Shown here piece after piece: positions 27,919 through 36,880 of a stretch of DNA of 64,000 nt. The stretch's first letter is position 1. The number at the start of each line of letters is the position of its first letter. The notes under the pieces were generated by a model. The model was not told the DNA's origin and ran no database searches. It saw only the letters and a program-made list of their open reading frames with translations. Source of the stretch: Deinococcus ruber (GTDB taxonomy: Bacteria > Deinococcota > Deinococci > Deinococcales > Deinococcaceae); the NCBI RefSeq assembly GCF_014648095.1, contig NZ_BMQL01000006.1, positions 124,001-188,000 of the forward strand. Reading direction: 5' to 3'. The position numbers were made by a program, and so were the translations under genes.

Positions 27919-28269
27919 ATGAGTACATACAGCATGATTCTCGAAGAACTCTCTGGCTGGCCTAGAAGTGAGGGCGTGAAGATCAGCGATCTGCTGAGCC
28001 TGAGCGAGCCGCTGCGGGGCACGCTGAACACCGTGATCCGCGAAGGCAGCGTGCCCCTCCAGTTCTTTGCCGACCGGCTGCAACTCGGCCCGGAACAGAC
28101 CAACACCGTCGTTGATCTTCTGCTCGATCACGGCTTTCTGAAAGAAGCTCAGACCGTGGAAAGCGGTGAAGTGGAATACCGGTTGTGGCACGCACAGGCC
28201 CACCGGCGCAGCAAAGGCCTCGATCTGTGGTCGAAGGTCTCGGAAATCTTCGAACCCCCCGAACACTGA
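27919..28269 (+). CDS. Small winged-helix-like protein
   Basis: The 116-residue product looks like one winged helix-turn-helix domain. The helical run LRGTLNTVIREGSVPLQFFADRLQL and GPEQTNTVVDLLLDHGFLKEA is followed by the strand pair AQTVESGEVEYRLWHA. A basic turn (HRRSKG) and a C-terminal helix follow. No enzyme motif is seen. It could bind DNA, or serve as a protein-interaction module between the MinD-like ATPase upstream and the HAMP protein downstream. GGGAG precedes the ATG. Confidence 0.65.
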   Translation: MSTYSMILEELSGWPRSEGVKISDLLSLSEPLRGTLNTVIREGSVPLQFFADRLQLGPEQTNTVVDLLLDHGFLKEAQTVESGEVEYRLWHAQAHRRSKGLDLWSKVSEIFEPPEH

Positions 28270-28391
28270 AGGCCGTTTGAGGCCGACAAAGCAAGGCAGG
28301 AAACACGCAGCCACAGGCATTCTGACCCCTCAAGAGCAACAACATCGGAGCGGCACACCCGCCGTTCAGAGGTGATACCAAGGAGGTAGGT

Positions 28392-29417
28392 ATGGCGGTA
28401 CCCGTTCGGCGAACCATGTTTCTGAGCCTGCGGCTGAAGATGCTGCTGGCATTCTCGCTGGTCTTCGCCCTGGTATTCGCCGCTGCGTTCTGGTGGTTTT
28501 ACCTCTTCTCGACTGGTTCGGCCACCGATCATGTCCGCACGCACGTTCAGACGTATCTGACGGCGACGGCGCTGGGCATCAACGGCGACGAATTCGCGCA
28601 GCTCAGCCGCCTGCCTGCCGGTGCAGAGCCCAACTCGCCGATTTACCGCAAGCAACAGGCGTGGCTGCGACAACTGCACACCATCGAACCCAAAGAGGTG
28701 TCGTACACCTTCGTGAAGGGGCCGAAACCCGGCGAGGTGCTGTGGATCGGAGACATTTTCCGCGACAAGGACGCGAAGCGGGCCACCACCTTCATGGCGG
28801 GCTACGACATCAGCAAACCGCAGATCCAGGACGCATTCGGCGGCAGCCTCATCAATCTGACGCCGTACCACGACCGCTGGGGCTACTGGGTGTCGGGCTA
28901 CATGCCGATTTTCAACAGCCGTCAGCAGGTGGTCGGCGGAATCGGCGTGGATTTCAGTGCGCTGCACGTGATTCAGGTGCAGGAGGCGATCCGCGACAAG
29001 ATCTGGCTGGTCTTCCTGTTCACGTATCTGGTGGTCTTTACCTTCGTGTATTTCTTCTCGGCGCTGCTGGCTCAGCCGATTGACCGCCTGACACGGATGG
29101 CCTCAAAGGTCGGCAAGGGTGATTACAGCGGGAATTTCGCCAATTTTGGGCGTTCGAGGCTGCGCGACGAGATCAGTATTTTAGGCGCGGTATTCGCCAG
29201 CATGGTGGGGCAGGTCCACGAGCGCGAGATGAATCTGAAGCGCGAGGTACAGGGCCTGCGAATCGAAATCGACCAGAGCCGGAAGGCAAAACAGGTGAAT
29301 GAAATCGTGGACACCGACTTCTTCCGCGATCTGAAAGGCAAAGCACAGGCCATGCGGAGCCGCGCTCAGCAGGTGGGCACACTGACCGACCCACCAGTTC
29401 AGGAGCTGCTCAAATGA
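28392..29417 (+). CDS. Membrane HAMP/coiled-coil signalling protein, paralog 2
   Basis: The 341-residue product repeats the layout of the 9292 protein. It has a membrane helix at about 17-38, an extracytoplasmic domain with VLWIGDIFRD and WGYWVSGYMPIF, a second helix (WLVFLFTYLVVFTFVYFF) and a HAMP-like linker (AQPIDRLTRMASKVGKGDYS). A coiled coil carries LRIEIDQSRKAKQVNEIVD and the end FRDLKGKAQAMRSRA. The extracytoplasmic part looks like a Cache-type sensor domain. There is no catalytic domain. A very strong AAGGAGGT precedes the ATG and the stop overlaps the second MinD-like gene (ATGA), so the two are probably partners. Confidence 0.8.
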   Translation: MAVPVRRTMFLSLRLKMLLAFSLVFALVFAAAFWWFYLFSTGSATDHVRTHVQTYLTATALGINGDEFAQLSRLPAGAEPNSPIYRKQQAWLRQLHTIEPKEVSYTFVKGPKPGEVLWIGDIFRDKDAKRATTFMAGYDISKPQIQDAFGGSLINLTPYHDRWGYWVSGYMPIFNSRQQVVGGIGVDFSALHVIQVQEAIRDKIWLVFLFTYLVVFTFVYFFSALLAQPIDRLTRMASKVGKGDYSGNFANFGRSRLRDEISILGAVFASMVGQVHEREMNLKREVQGLRIEIDQSRKAKQVNEIVDTDFFRDLKGKAQAMRSRAQQVGTLTDPPVQELLK

Positions 29418-30169
29418 GCGCCTACGTCGTGACGCTGCACTCGTTCATGCGCGGCACCGGAAAATCGACGCTGACCGCCCGGCTGGGACGCCTGCTGAGC
29501 CGGGACGCACGGGTCGCGGTGATCGACGGCGACCTGACCGCGCCCTCACAATCACAGCTTCTGAAGGTCAGCCCCGTGGAGGGCCGCACGCTCAACGATT
29601 TTCTGGCAGGGCGGTGTTCGGCAGCCGACACCGCGCTGGAAGTTCCGACTGAGACCTGGCTCGGAGCGCCAACGCCTGCCGACGGCTGCCTGTATCTGGT
29701 GCCCGCCAGCGACCAGCCACATCATCTGAGTCAGGTCGCACGCTCGGAAATGCCCTTCGATGAGCTGGCTCAGGGCCTGCAGGACCTCTCGGCAGCGCTG
29801 CGGCTCGACCTGATCCTGCTGGAAGCTGCCGCCGGACTGAGTGGCCTGTCGCTGCCGCCCCTGGCCCTGGCCGACGAACTGGCCCTGGTGATGCGGCTCG
29901 ATCAGAAGGACTATCAGGGAACCGGCGTCACGCTCGACGTGGCACGGCGGCTGGGCGTGCAGCAGGCCCGGCTGATCGTGAATATGGTGCCGGTCGGCTA
30001 CGATCTGAAACAGGTCGAGGCCACGGTCGCCAGCACCTACGACGCGCCCGTCACGGCTCTGTCGCTGCCAGAACCCACCCTGGCCTTCGACGTGCCCGAA
30101 CTGAGCCAGGTGGGACGCGCCCTGCTGACCAGCAGCCATCATCAGGGGCGGGGGGGGCCGCTCAGGTGA
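29414..30169 (+). CDS. MinD/ParA-like ATPase 2
   Basis: The 251-residue product is a divergent relative of the 27010 ATPase (VTLHSFMRGTGKSTLTARLG, AVIDGDLTAPS, RTLNDFLAGRCS, LIVNMVPVGYD). The deviant Walker A lysine is replaced by Met, and the 'VDTPPG'-like strand has become LLEAAAGLSG, losing the usual Asp. ATP binding remains likely from GTGKS, but hydrolysis may be weak. It overlaps both the HAMP gene before it and the transporter-like gene after it. Confidence 0.8.
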   Translation: MSAYVVTLHSFMRGTGKSTLTARLGRLLSRDARVAVIDGDLTAPSQSQLLKVSPVEGRTLNDFLAGRCSAADTALEVPTETWLGAPTPADGCLYLVPASDQPHHLSQVARSEMPFDELAQGLQDLSAALRLDLILLEAAAGLSGLSLPPLALADELALVMRLDQKDYQGTGVTLDVARRLGVQQARLIVNMVPVGYDLKQVEATVASTYDAPVTALSLPEPTLAFDVPELSQVGRALLTSSHHQGRGGPLR

Positions 30170-32115
30170 CGCACCGCTCTCCTTCTCCGACAGACAGCGG
30201 CTTCCGGGAAAAGCTGCGCCGGACGCTGCACCTGCGGACAGGTGAGGGCCGACTGGTCGCCGCACTGGGCAGCCTGCTGCTGGTCAACTCCTTCGCCATT
30301 CAGCTGTCGTATGTGGCTTCGGTCAGCGGCCTGCTGGAAAACGGACAGGTGGTGGGCCTGCCGACCGTGTGGCTGCTGTCGTACCTGCTCACGCTGGGCC
30401 TGACCTCGGTGCAGCTTCGCCTGATCGACCGTTACGACAAGCGCCGACTGCTGGTGGGCGTCTCGATGGTATTCGCGCTGCTGCTGTATGCCGTGTGGTG
30501 GGGGCTGAACCTGCACCTGCCGAGTGTGTTGACCTACGGCCTGCTGTACGTGATCGCTGATCAGCAGTGGCTGATTTTTCCGCTGGTGTTCTGGGCCATG
30601 TGCAGCGACGTGATGGGCATGGCCCAGGCCAAGCGGCTGTTTCCGATCATCGCCAGTGTAGGCTTTGTCGGCAAGATTCTGGGCCTGACGCTGGCGTGGC
30701 TGGCTCCCCTGGTGGCGAACAGACTGAATCTGCATCTGCCGGGGCTGCTGCTGCTCGGATTTGTCATGTACGTGCTGGCAGCGATCCTGAGTGTGCGTCT
30801 GAGCGGGCAGTCCGCCGCGCAGTCTGCGGTCCGGCTTCCCAGACCCACCAGCGGGCCGCCGTCCGAGCAGTCGGGCACACCTGTGCACCGGGAACACGCG
30901 CCGCCGTTTCTGCGGCTGTTTGCCGAACACCACCGCAATCACAGGCAGGGAAGCGCCGTGCTGCGCCGCAGATGGACACCCGGCCAGTGGAATTTCTCGG
31001 CGTGGCTGCGTGCCCGGAGCGGCGCCATCGTCGTCGATCTGAACACCGAGACGCCCAAGAAGACACAACAGGCCCCCGGACTGACAGAACCAGACAGGCC
31101 GCGTCCCAACCTGGAGCCGCCAACCGCTGTGGCAGGCCCGCTGGACGCTTCCAGTTCGCCAGCACGTTCGCCTGCACCGACGAACCCGCCTGCCTTCCTC
31201 CGCGTGCAGCTCCCACCTCAGATACCCAGCCCCCCGGCTGCCTCTGTACCATCGGCTGTCAATGCACCGTCGCCAGTTCCGTCGTCAGTCGGTGAGGGGG
31301 CCGGGGCAGAGGCTTCCCACTGGATCACGCCCGGTGTCGTGACCGCTCGCAGGCGACAGGCCGCGCCAGGGTCAGCGCCGGGGCCTGCCGATTCGCTGCG
31401 CCGCCCCAGCACGCCGCCCGCCCGTGACGCTCTCGGAACCGGCTGGCAGTTCATTCAGGACGTGCCGATCTTCAAGTATCAGGCGCTGTCGGTCTTCGTG
31501 CTGGCCGCCTGCGAGACCATTCTGGAATTCGTGTTCCTGTACCGGCTGGAATACGCGTTCTCGCAGGCCGACCAGTATCAGAGCTTCTACAGCGGCTACC
31601 GCTTTCTGACGACCCTGCTGGGATTCGCGCTTCAGGCGCTGGTGACGGGCCGGGTGATCGAGCGGCTGACCCTGCGAAACGCGCTGAGCGTCACGGCGGT
31701 GGTGCTGAGCGGCGTGTGCGGCGTGCTGCTGCTGCTGCCGGGCATTGTGAGCAGTGCGCTCGGCATGGGCGTGACGCGGGTGGTGCGCGACACCATCGAC
31801 GAATCGAGTCAGAAGTCGCTTCAGGCCGTGATTCCCTCCGACAAACGCGGGCGGGTCAGCCTGCTGATCGACAGTTATATCCTGTCCCTGGGCACGGTGG
31901 CGAGCTGTCTGCTGCTGCTGGCAGTGTGGCACTTCGCGCCGAACTGGTCTGCCGCAGTCCGGCTGGCAATTCTGATGGTGGCGGCTCTCCTACTGGCCTG
32001 TGTGGGCGTCTGGAGCGTGCTGCGCCTGCGTCAGGTCTACGACAGCAGTTTACTCAACTGGCGTCTCAGAAGGCGGCAGCGCGGAGGTGATGTGCTTGAA
32101 CGACTGGAATTCTGA
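30166..32115 (+). CDS. Nucleotide-transporter-like (Npt/MFS) membrane protein with long linker
   Basis: The 649-residue product has about six membrane helices in residues 30-215 and about five to six in 425-640, as in the ATP/ADP translocase-like branch of MFS. The late segment DESSQKSLQAVIPSDKRGRVSLL is the part most like that branch. Between the halves lies an unusual linker of about 210 residues rich in Pro, Ser and Ala, probably cytoplasmic and disordered. The transported substrate is unknown; a sensing role in the surrounding signalling operon is also possible. GTG start overlaps the previous stop (GTGA). Confidence 0.72.
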   Translation: MTHRSPSPTDSGFREKLRRTLHLRTGEGRLVAALGSLLLVNSFAIQLSYVASVSGLLENGQVVGLPTVWLLSYLLTLGLTSVQLRLIDRYDKRRLLVGVSMVFALLLYAVWWGLNLHLPSVLTYGLLYVIADQQWLIFPLVFWAMCSDVMGMAQAKRLFPIIASVGFVGKILGLTLAWLAPLVANRLNLHLPGLLLLGFVMYVLAAILSVRLSGQSAAQSAVRLPRPTSGPPSEQSGTPVHREHAPPFLRLFAEHHRNHRQGSAVLRRRWTPGQWNFSAWLRARSGAIVVDLNTETPKKTQQAPGLTEPDRPRPNLEPPTAVAGPLDASSSPARSPAPTNPPAFLRVQLPPQIPSPPAASVPSAVNAPSPVPSSVGEGAGAEASHWITPGVVTARRRQAAPGSAPGPADSLRRPSTPPARDALGTGWQFIQDVPIFKYQALSVFVLAACETILEFVFLYRLEYAFSQADQYQSFYSGYRFLTTLLGFALQALVTGRVIERLTLRNALSVTAVVLSGVCGVLLLLPGIVSSALGMGVTRVVRDTIDESSQKSLQAVIPSDKRGRVSLLIDSYILSLGTVASCLLLLAVWHFAPNWSAAVRLAILMVAALLLACVGVWSVLRLRQVYDSSLLNWRLRRRQRGGDVLERLEF

Positions 32116-33232
32116 ACGTCCTGAAGTGCCGTCCACTGCGGACGCTGCCGCGTCGCCCTCACCTGCGCAGGCAGAAGCGGCGCAGCAGCCCGGACGGGGG
32201 CGCTCGTGCGTGGTCATGGGGGGCGAACCGCTGCTGTACCACCAGCTTGCCCTGCGGCTGGCACTGGAGGGGTACGACGTGACCGGCATCGGGCCTCAGG
32301 CTGTGAACGCGAAACTGCGCCGCGAGATCGAGGACGCGGGCGGCAGCTTCCAGAGCAGTTCGATCTCCGAGATCAGCGGGGGCGATACCGCCCTGGCGGT
32401 GCTGGCCTCGACCCGGCCCTTCGAGGCGCTGAACTGGGCAGCGCAGCACCGCATTCACATCAGCTCCGAACCGCGTGCGCCCACATCTCCGCGCTGGAAA
32501 TCTGCGGTGATCATCCATCCGGTGGAACTCGCACAGGTGGTGCTGTCCGACATCGTGGATCAGGTGGTGGCGCTGCTCGACTGCCCCCCCTGCACCCACT
32601 CGGTGCGGTACAGCGCCCTGCCGGACGGCACACACTTCCGGCGCGTGATCCGGCAGGCGAACGACGCCACCGACTCGCCCCAGGAAGCGCAGGAAGACGT
32701 CGCAGATCTGCCCGCCGAGGGAATCGAAGTGAAGCCCACTGCCTACGGGCACGGCGTGTTTGCTGCTCGCTCCCACCGGCAGGGCGAACGTGTGATGCAG
32801 ACCAGCGGCGTGCTGCTGAATCACCAGACCGAACACTCGATTCAGATCGGACTGCGTCAGCACCTCGAACCGCGGTTTCCCGTGCGGCTGATCAACCATT
32901 CGTGCGTGCCGAATCTGGGTGTGCGGACCACCGCGCAGGGCCTGCCTGACTTCTATGCCCTGCGCGACATCGAGGCAGGCGAGGAACTGAATTTCGACTA
33001 CGCCATGACCGAGCTGACCCACGTGCCCCGCGCCAATCTCGCCCTGGAATTCAGCCTGAAGTGTCACTGCGGCGAGGCAGACTGCCGGGGACAGCTCGGA
33101 TATTATTCGACCCTGCCGGAAAGCCACAAACGCCGCTACGAAGGGTACATCTCAGCGTATCTGCTGGCGCTGGAGCCTCGCCAGCCGGTCTCGACCATGG
33201 TTGGTGGGTTGACCGAACCCACATCCAAATGA
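32090..33232 (+). CDS. SET-domain protein with N-terminal Rossmann-like region
   Basis: The product is about 380 residues. The N-terminal part (CVVMGGEPLLYHQLALRLAL, YDVTGIG) looks like a nucleotide- or cofactor-binding fold. The C-terminal part is a SET methyltransferase domain: GIEVKPTAYGHGVFAARS, the core RLINHSCVPNLG, EAGEELNFDYAM and the post-SET cluster LKCHCGEADCRGQLGYY. SET enzymes methylate protein lysines with SAM. ATG 32090 lies only two bases after GGAGG; TTG 32096 has better spacing and may be the real start. It overlaps the transporter gene by 26 bases and the next HAMP gene by four. Confidence 0.82.
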   Translation: MCLNDWNSERPEVPSTADAAASPSPAQAEAAQQPGRGRSCVVMGGEPLLYHQLALRLALEGYDVTGIGPQAVNAKLRREIEDAGGSFQSSSISEISGGDTALAVLASTRPFEALNWAAQHRIHISSEPRAPTSPRWKSAVIIHPVELAQVVLSDIVDQVVALLDCPPCTHSVRYSALPDGTHFRRVIRQANDATDSPQEAQEDVADLPAEGIEVKPTAYGHGVFAARSHRQGERVMQTSGVLLNHQTEHSIQIGLRQHLEPRFPVRLINHSCVPNLGVRTTAQGLPDFYALRDIEAGEELNFDYAMTELTHVPRANLALEFSLKCHCGEADCRGQLGYYSTLPESHKRRYEGYISAYLLALEPRQPVSTMVGGLTEPTSK

Positions 33233-34344
33233 GCCTGTTACCGCGCCGGGGCTTCATCGGCCTGCGGGTCAAACTGCTGATCGGCTTCACGCTGATCTTC
33301 ACGCTGGTCTTCGCGCTTACCTTCGGCTGGTTCTACTGGTACTCCTCACGCGAGGCACTGGCGAAGATCCGCACCGACCTCCTGAATACCGTTCACGGCG
33401 CGACGCTGGGCATCGACGGTGACGATTTCGCCCGCATGAGCAGCGGTTCGCTGGTGAAGCAGGCCAGTACCGTGTATCCGCTGTACGTGCAGCATCAGCA
33501 GTGGATGCGGCAGATTCACGACATCGAGCCGCACGCCAATCCGTACACCTTCATTTCGGCAGGAAACGGCAAGAAGGTGCTGTGGATCGGAGACGTATTC
33601 CGCGTCACCCACCCCGACCGGGCGACCAAATTCAAAGAGGTCTACGACGCCAGCAAAACGCAGCTATACGACGGGCTGACCCGCCTGACCCTCAACATGC
33701 ACCCCTATCAGGATCAGTGGGGAACGTGGGTGTCGGCGTATCAGCCGCTGCGCGACCACACCGGGCGCATCGTCGGAGCGCTGGGCATCGACTTCAGTGC
33801 CACCTACCTTCAGGAGGTGCAGCAACAGATCCGGAACACCATGTTCAAGGTCTTTTTCCTGACCTACGCGGTGCTGTTCCTGCTGGTCTACCTCCTCTCA
33901 TCCAGCCTGACCAGACCGCTGGCTCGCCTGACCCACTCGGTGCAGGGCGTGGCCGACGGCAATTATGATCAGAACTTCGAGCTGTTTTCGCGCTACAAAC
34001 CCAGAGACGAGATTGACATCCTGGGCCGGGTCTTTGGCAAGATGGTGGAGCAGGTACGCCAACGCGAACAGACGCTTCAGCGCCGGGTGCAGGAACTGAG
34101 AATCGAGATCGACGAAACCCGGAAGGCCAAACAGGTGAAGGAAATCGTGGACACCGAACTGTTCCGCGACCTGAAACAGAAAGCCCGCACGATGCGGACC
34201 CGCGCCAATCAGCCCACCTCTCCTGTGGATCTGGTGAAGAACAAAGACGCCACGGAACCCACGCAGCTTTCGGAAACTCGCAGCGAACAGGACCGGGCCG
34301 ACGACCTGCAGGACTCGCCCGGCACGGCCCCCGCCCTGCCCTGA
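33229..34344 (+). CDS. Membrane HAMP/coiled-coil signalling protein, paralog 3
   Basis: The 371-residue product is closest to the 28392 protein. It has helix 1 (LLIGFTLIFTLVFALTFGWF), an extracytoplasmic domain with VLWIGDVFRV and WGTWVSAYQPL, helix 2 (FLTYAVLFLLVYLL), a HAMP-like linker (TRPLARLTHSVQGVADGNY) and a coiled coil with LRIEIDETRKAKQVKEIVD. An acidic, Pro-rich tail of about 45 residues follows. No output enzyme is attached. ATG 33229 overlaps the SET stop; the longer frame upstream has no start signal. This gene ends the long operon. Confidence 0.8.
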   Translation: MSLLPRRGFIGLRVKLLIGFTLIFTLVFALTFGWFYWYSSREALAKIRTDLLNTVHGATLGIDGDDFARMSSGSLVKQASTVYPLYVQHQQWMRQIHDIEPHANPYTFISAGNGKKVLWIGDVFRVTHPDRATKFKEVYDASKTQLYDGLTRLTLNMHPYQDQWGTWVSAYQPLRDHTGRIVGALGIDFSATYLQEVQQQIRNTMFKVFFLTYAVLFLLVYLLSSSLTRPLARLTHSVQGVADGNYDQNFELFSRYKPRDEIDILGRVFGKMVEQVRQREQTLQRRVQELRIEIDETRKAKQVKEIVDTELFRDLKQKARTMRTRANQPTSPVDLVKNKDATEPTQLSETRSEQDRADDLQDSPGTAPALP

Positions 34345-34419
34345 AGCTGCCGCCCCAAGCCGAACGCCCCCAAAGGACGCCCCTGCCATGAACCGACTCT
34401 GCCCCGAACTGACACTGCC

Positions 34420-35637
34420 ATGAGTGAAAGCCGCCTGAATCTCTGGGAACGCCCGACGCTCCGAACCGACGAGGAGCACCACATCGAACGCAAGGTGTCG
34501 TGGCTGGAACTGTTCTACGACTTGGTGTTCGTGGTGGTGATCGCACAGCTCGCCCACGACCTCGCGTCGCACCTGAACGGCTCGGGGCTGCTCGCCTTCG
34601 TGCTGCTGTTTATTCCCGCGTGGTGGATGTGGGTCAGCGGCACGGTCTACAACGAGCGCTTTGAAACCCAGGATCTCAGCTACCGCCTGCTGGTGTTCCT
34701 GCAAATGCTGGTCGTGTCGGCCCTGGCGATCTTCGCGCACGGTGCCTTCGGTGAAACGTCGGCAGGCTTCGCGCTGTCGTATGCGGCAGGCCGGGCGCTG
34801 GTGGTCTTCATGTGGGGGCGGGCAGGCTGGTACAACCCGCAGGCTCGCCCCGTCACCAACCGGTATGTGCTGGGCTTCAGCACCTCGATTCTGCTGTGGG
34901 TGGCCTCGGTCTTTGTGCCGCCGCCTCTGCGCTTCATCCTGTGGGCCATCGGACTGGTGGTCGATATCGCCACCCCGATCCTGACCATCCGGCAGCAGCG
35001 CCGGTTGCCGCGCTACAGCTCGTCGAAATTGCCGGAACGCATGGGCCTGTTCGTGCTGATCGTGCTGGGTGAATCGGTGGTCAGCGTGGTGTCCGGGCTG
35101 AGTGGCGACGCCCACCACCTGAGCGTGCTGCTGGGCGTCAAACTGGCGCTGGGCATCGGCGTGACCTTCGGCCTGTGGTGGGTGTACTTCGATTTCGTCT
35201 CGCGCAGACCGCCCAAGCCCACCCCGACCGCCTCGATTGCCTGGACGCATCTGCATCTGCTGCTGCTCATCAGCCTGATCGTGTCGAGTGCCGTGAATCT
35301 GAATATTCTGCAGAACAAACACGCGACCGACGAGGGGCTGCACTGGTGGCTGAGCGGCGCGTTCGCCCTGAGCCTCATCAGCATGGGCCTGCTTCAGCTG
35401 ACGCTGTCGTGCAAACCGGAAGAGCAGCGCAGCTTCCGCAACACCGCCACCCTGAAATTTGCCGTGGCGCTGATCACGCTGGTGGCAACGGCTCTGCTGC
35501 CGAGTTCCAGCGTCCTGACTCTGTATCCCCTGCTGCTGGTGGGCCTGCTCGCCGTGATCGTCTACGGCCTGTGGGCCATGCACAGCGCGGGCAGCCTGCA
35601 CGACGACCTGTCGTTTCAGGACGACCTGAAAGTCTGA
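34420..35637 (+). CDS. ltrA: Low-temperature-requirement protein A (LtrA) family membrane protein
   Basis: The 405-residue product matches the LtrA family. It has an N-terminal RKVSWLELFYDLVFVVVIAQLAHDL, the WWMWVSGTVYNERFETQDL segment and about 11 further membrane helices, with RMGLFVLIVLGESVVSVVSGL near the middle. The family was named from a Listeria cold-sensitive mutant; its biochemical role remains unclear. It lies 75 bases after the HAMP gene with its own start and may be a separate unit. Confidence 0.9.
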   Translation: MSESRLNLWERPTLRTDEEHHIERKVSWLELFYDLVFVVVIAQLAHDLASHLNGSGLLAFVLLFIPAWWMWVSGTVYNERFETQDLSYRLLVFLQMLVVSALAIFAHGAFGETSAGFALSYAAGRALVVFMWGRAGWYNPQARPVTNRYVLGFSTSILLWVASVFVPPPLRFILWAIGLVVDIATPILTIRQQRRLPRYSSSKLPERMGLFVLIVLGESVVSVVSGLSGDAHHLSVLLGVKLALGIGVTFGLWWVYFDFVSRRPPKPTPTASIAWTHLHLLLLISLIVSSAVNLNILQNKHATDEGLHWWLSGAFALSLISMGLLQLTLSCKPEEQRSFRNTATLKFAVALITLVATALLPSSSVLTLYPLLLVGLLAVIVYGLWAMHSAGSLHDDLSFQDDLKV

Positions 35638-35900
35638 TATCTGCCGCTCCGAGCCGAGAGGTGACAGACGGCAAAAGGTCGTTTTTGATAAACGTTTCGC
35701 ATTTTCTAGTGCCTTCGACAATCTATGTAGAGATCTGGACTACCTCAATTCTCAAGTGTCGCGCCTGTTTATTTTGCATGGTCTACCCTGATTGTCAGCT
35801 TCACAGACTTTCTCAACTGGTCTTCGTTCCCGTCAGCGGGTGAGTGTCTGGACCAACTGAGTGTGTGCGGTCATGGCACAGGCCGATCTGGAACGCATTG
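35638..35900. other. Intergenic stretch after ltrA
   Basis: About 260 bases with no gene recognised. The part from 35690 to 35780 is AT-rich. It leads into a histidine kinase remnant. Confidence 0.4.
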
Positions 35901-36032
35901 TCCAGCGGGCTGGGCCTGGCGATTGTCCGGACGCTGGTGGAAGCACAGGGCGGCACGGTGGTGGCCGCCAATCACCCGCAGGGCGGGGCCGTGCTGAGCG
36001 TGTGGTTGCCCGCTGCCGCGCCAGAAGCCTGA
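35901..36032 (+). pseudogene. C-terminal fragment of a histidine kinase
   Basis: The frame encodes SSGLGLAIVRTLVEAQGG followed by TVVAANHPQGGAVLSVWLPA and a stop. That is the G2 box and last strands of a HATPase_c domain, with nothing of the rest of a kinase upstream in any frame. About 45 codons remain of what would be more than 400. It is probably the relic of a deletion that removed a kinase gene. Confidence 0.65.
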
Positions 36033-36039
36033 TCGTCCG

Positions 36040-36783
36040 TCAGGGATTGTTCAGCAGGTCTGCCACCTTGACGAAGGTAAAGCCCCTGGCCTTCAGACCG
36101 GCGATGATGGCCGGGAGAGCCAGCGCCGTCGCGGGGGCCTTTCCGCCGTGGCTGTGCATCACGATGATGCTGCCGTCCTGCGTCTGCCGCAGCACGTTGC
36201 GGATGATGACCCGAGGATCGGATTGCCCGGCATCTCCGCTGATCACGTCCCAGTCGACCGGAATCAGGCCCAGGCCACGAACGAGCGTCAGATCCTGGGC
36301 CTGCTCGCAGCCGCCCGGAAAGCGGAAATATCTGGGCGTCACGCCGGTCAGCCGGGCAATCACCGCCTGGGCGTGTTCGATGTCTGCCGCCTTCTGCGCC
36401 TGCGCGATGCTGGTCAGGCCATAACAGGGCTGCTCGAAGCCGGGATGGTCATAGCTGTGATCTTCCACCTCGAACAGCGGATCCTGCGCGATGGCGCGGG
36501 CAGGCGTGGGGTATTCCTCGGCCCACATGCCGGTAAAGAAGAACGTGGCGGGCGTGTGGGTAGCCCGCAGAATCTGGCGAACGGCCACGTTGTCGTAACT
36601 CTTCACCTTGCCCGTCTGGAGAGCGTGTTCCATGCCGGGCGTCATGTCGGCGTCGAAGGTCAGGGCGACTCGGCGGAGGGTGCGCGGCCCATGCGTGATG
36701 AGGGTTGCCAGCGGGACAGTGGCCGCGTCAGCGATGTTCAGCAGCAGGAAACAGGACGACAGGAGAGCGCAGAGGCGGGGCAT
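36040..36783 (-). CDS. Polysaccharide deacetylase (NodB homology)
   Basis: The 247-residue product has a signal-peptide-like N terminus (hydrophobic run to about residue 20, ending NIADA) and a carbohydrate esterase 4 domain. The LTFDAD motif supplies D44/D46, the His-x3-His motif is in EDHSYDHPGF, RFPGG is motif 3, and HSHGG contributes a late catalytic His. It would remove acetyl groups from cell-wall glycan or an exopolysaccharide outside the membrane. It is transcribed alone, convergent with the kinase remnant and divergent from the DUF2156 gene. Confidence 0.88.
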   Translation of the reverse strand: MPRLCALLSSCFLLLNIADAATVPLATLITHGPRTLRRVALTFDADMTPGMEHALQTGKVKSYDNVAVRQILRATHTPATFFFTGMWAEEYPTPARAIAQDPLFEVEDHSYDHPGFEQPCYGLTSIAQAQKAADIEHAQAVIARLTGVTPRYFRFPGGCEQAQDLTLVRGLGLIPVDWDVISGDAGQSDPRVIIRNVLRQTQDGSIIVMHSHGGKAPATALALPAIIAGLKARGFTFVKVADLLNNP

Positions 36784-36880
36784 GGCCTCAGCCTGCTCCG
36801 CTCCGGTATAGAAGCGGTGCAGTCGGCAGACAGCTCTGCACTCAGCAGCCCTGTACTCAGCAACACTTGAGCGACTGCCA

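Noticed and set aside
33898..35721. 607-codon minus-strand frame
   Set aside because: Antisense to the third HAMP gene and ltrA; Gln/Arg-rich without recognisable motifs.
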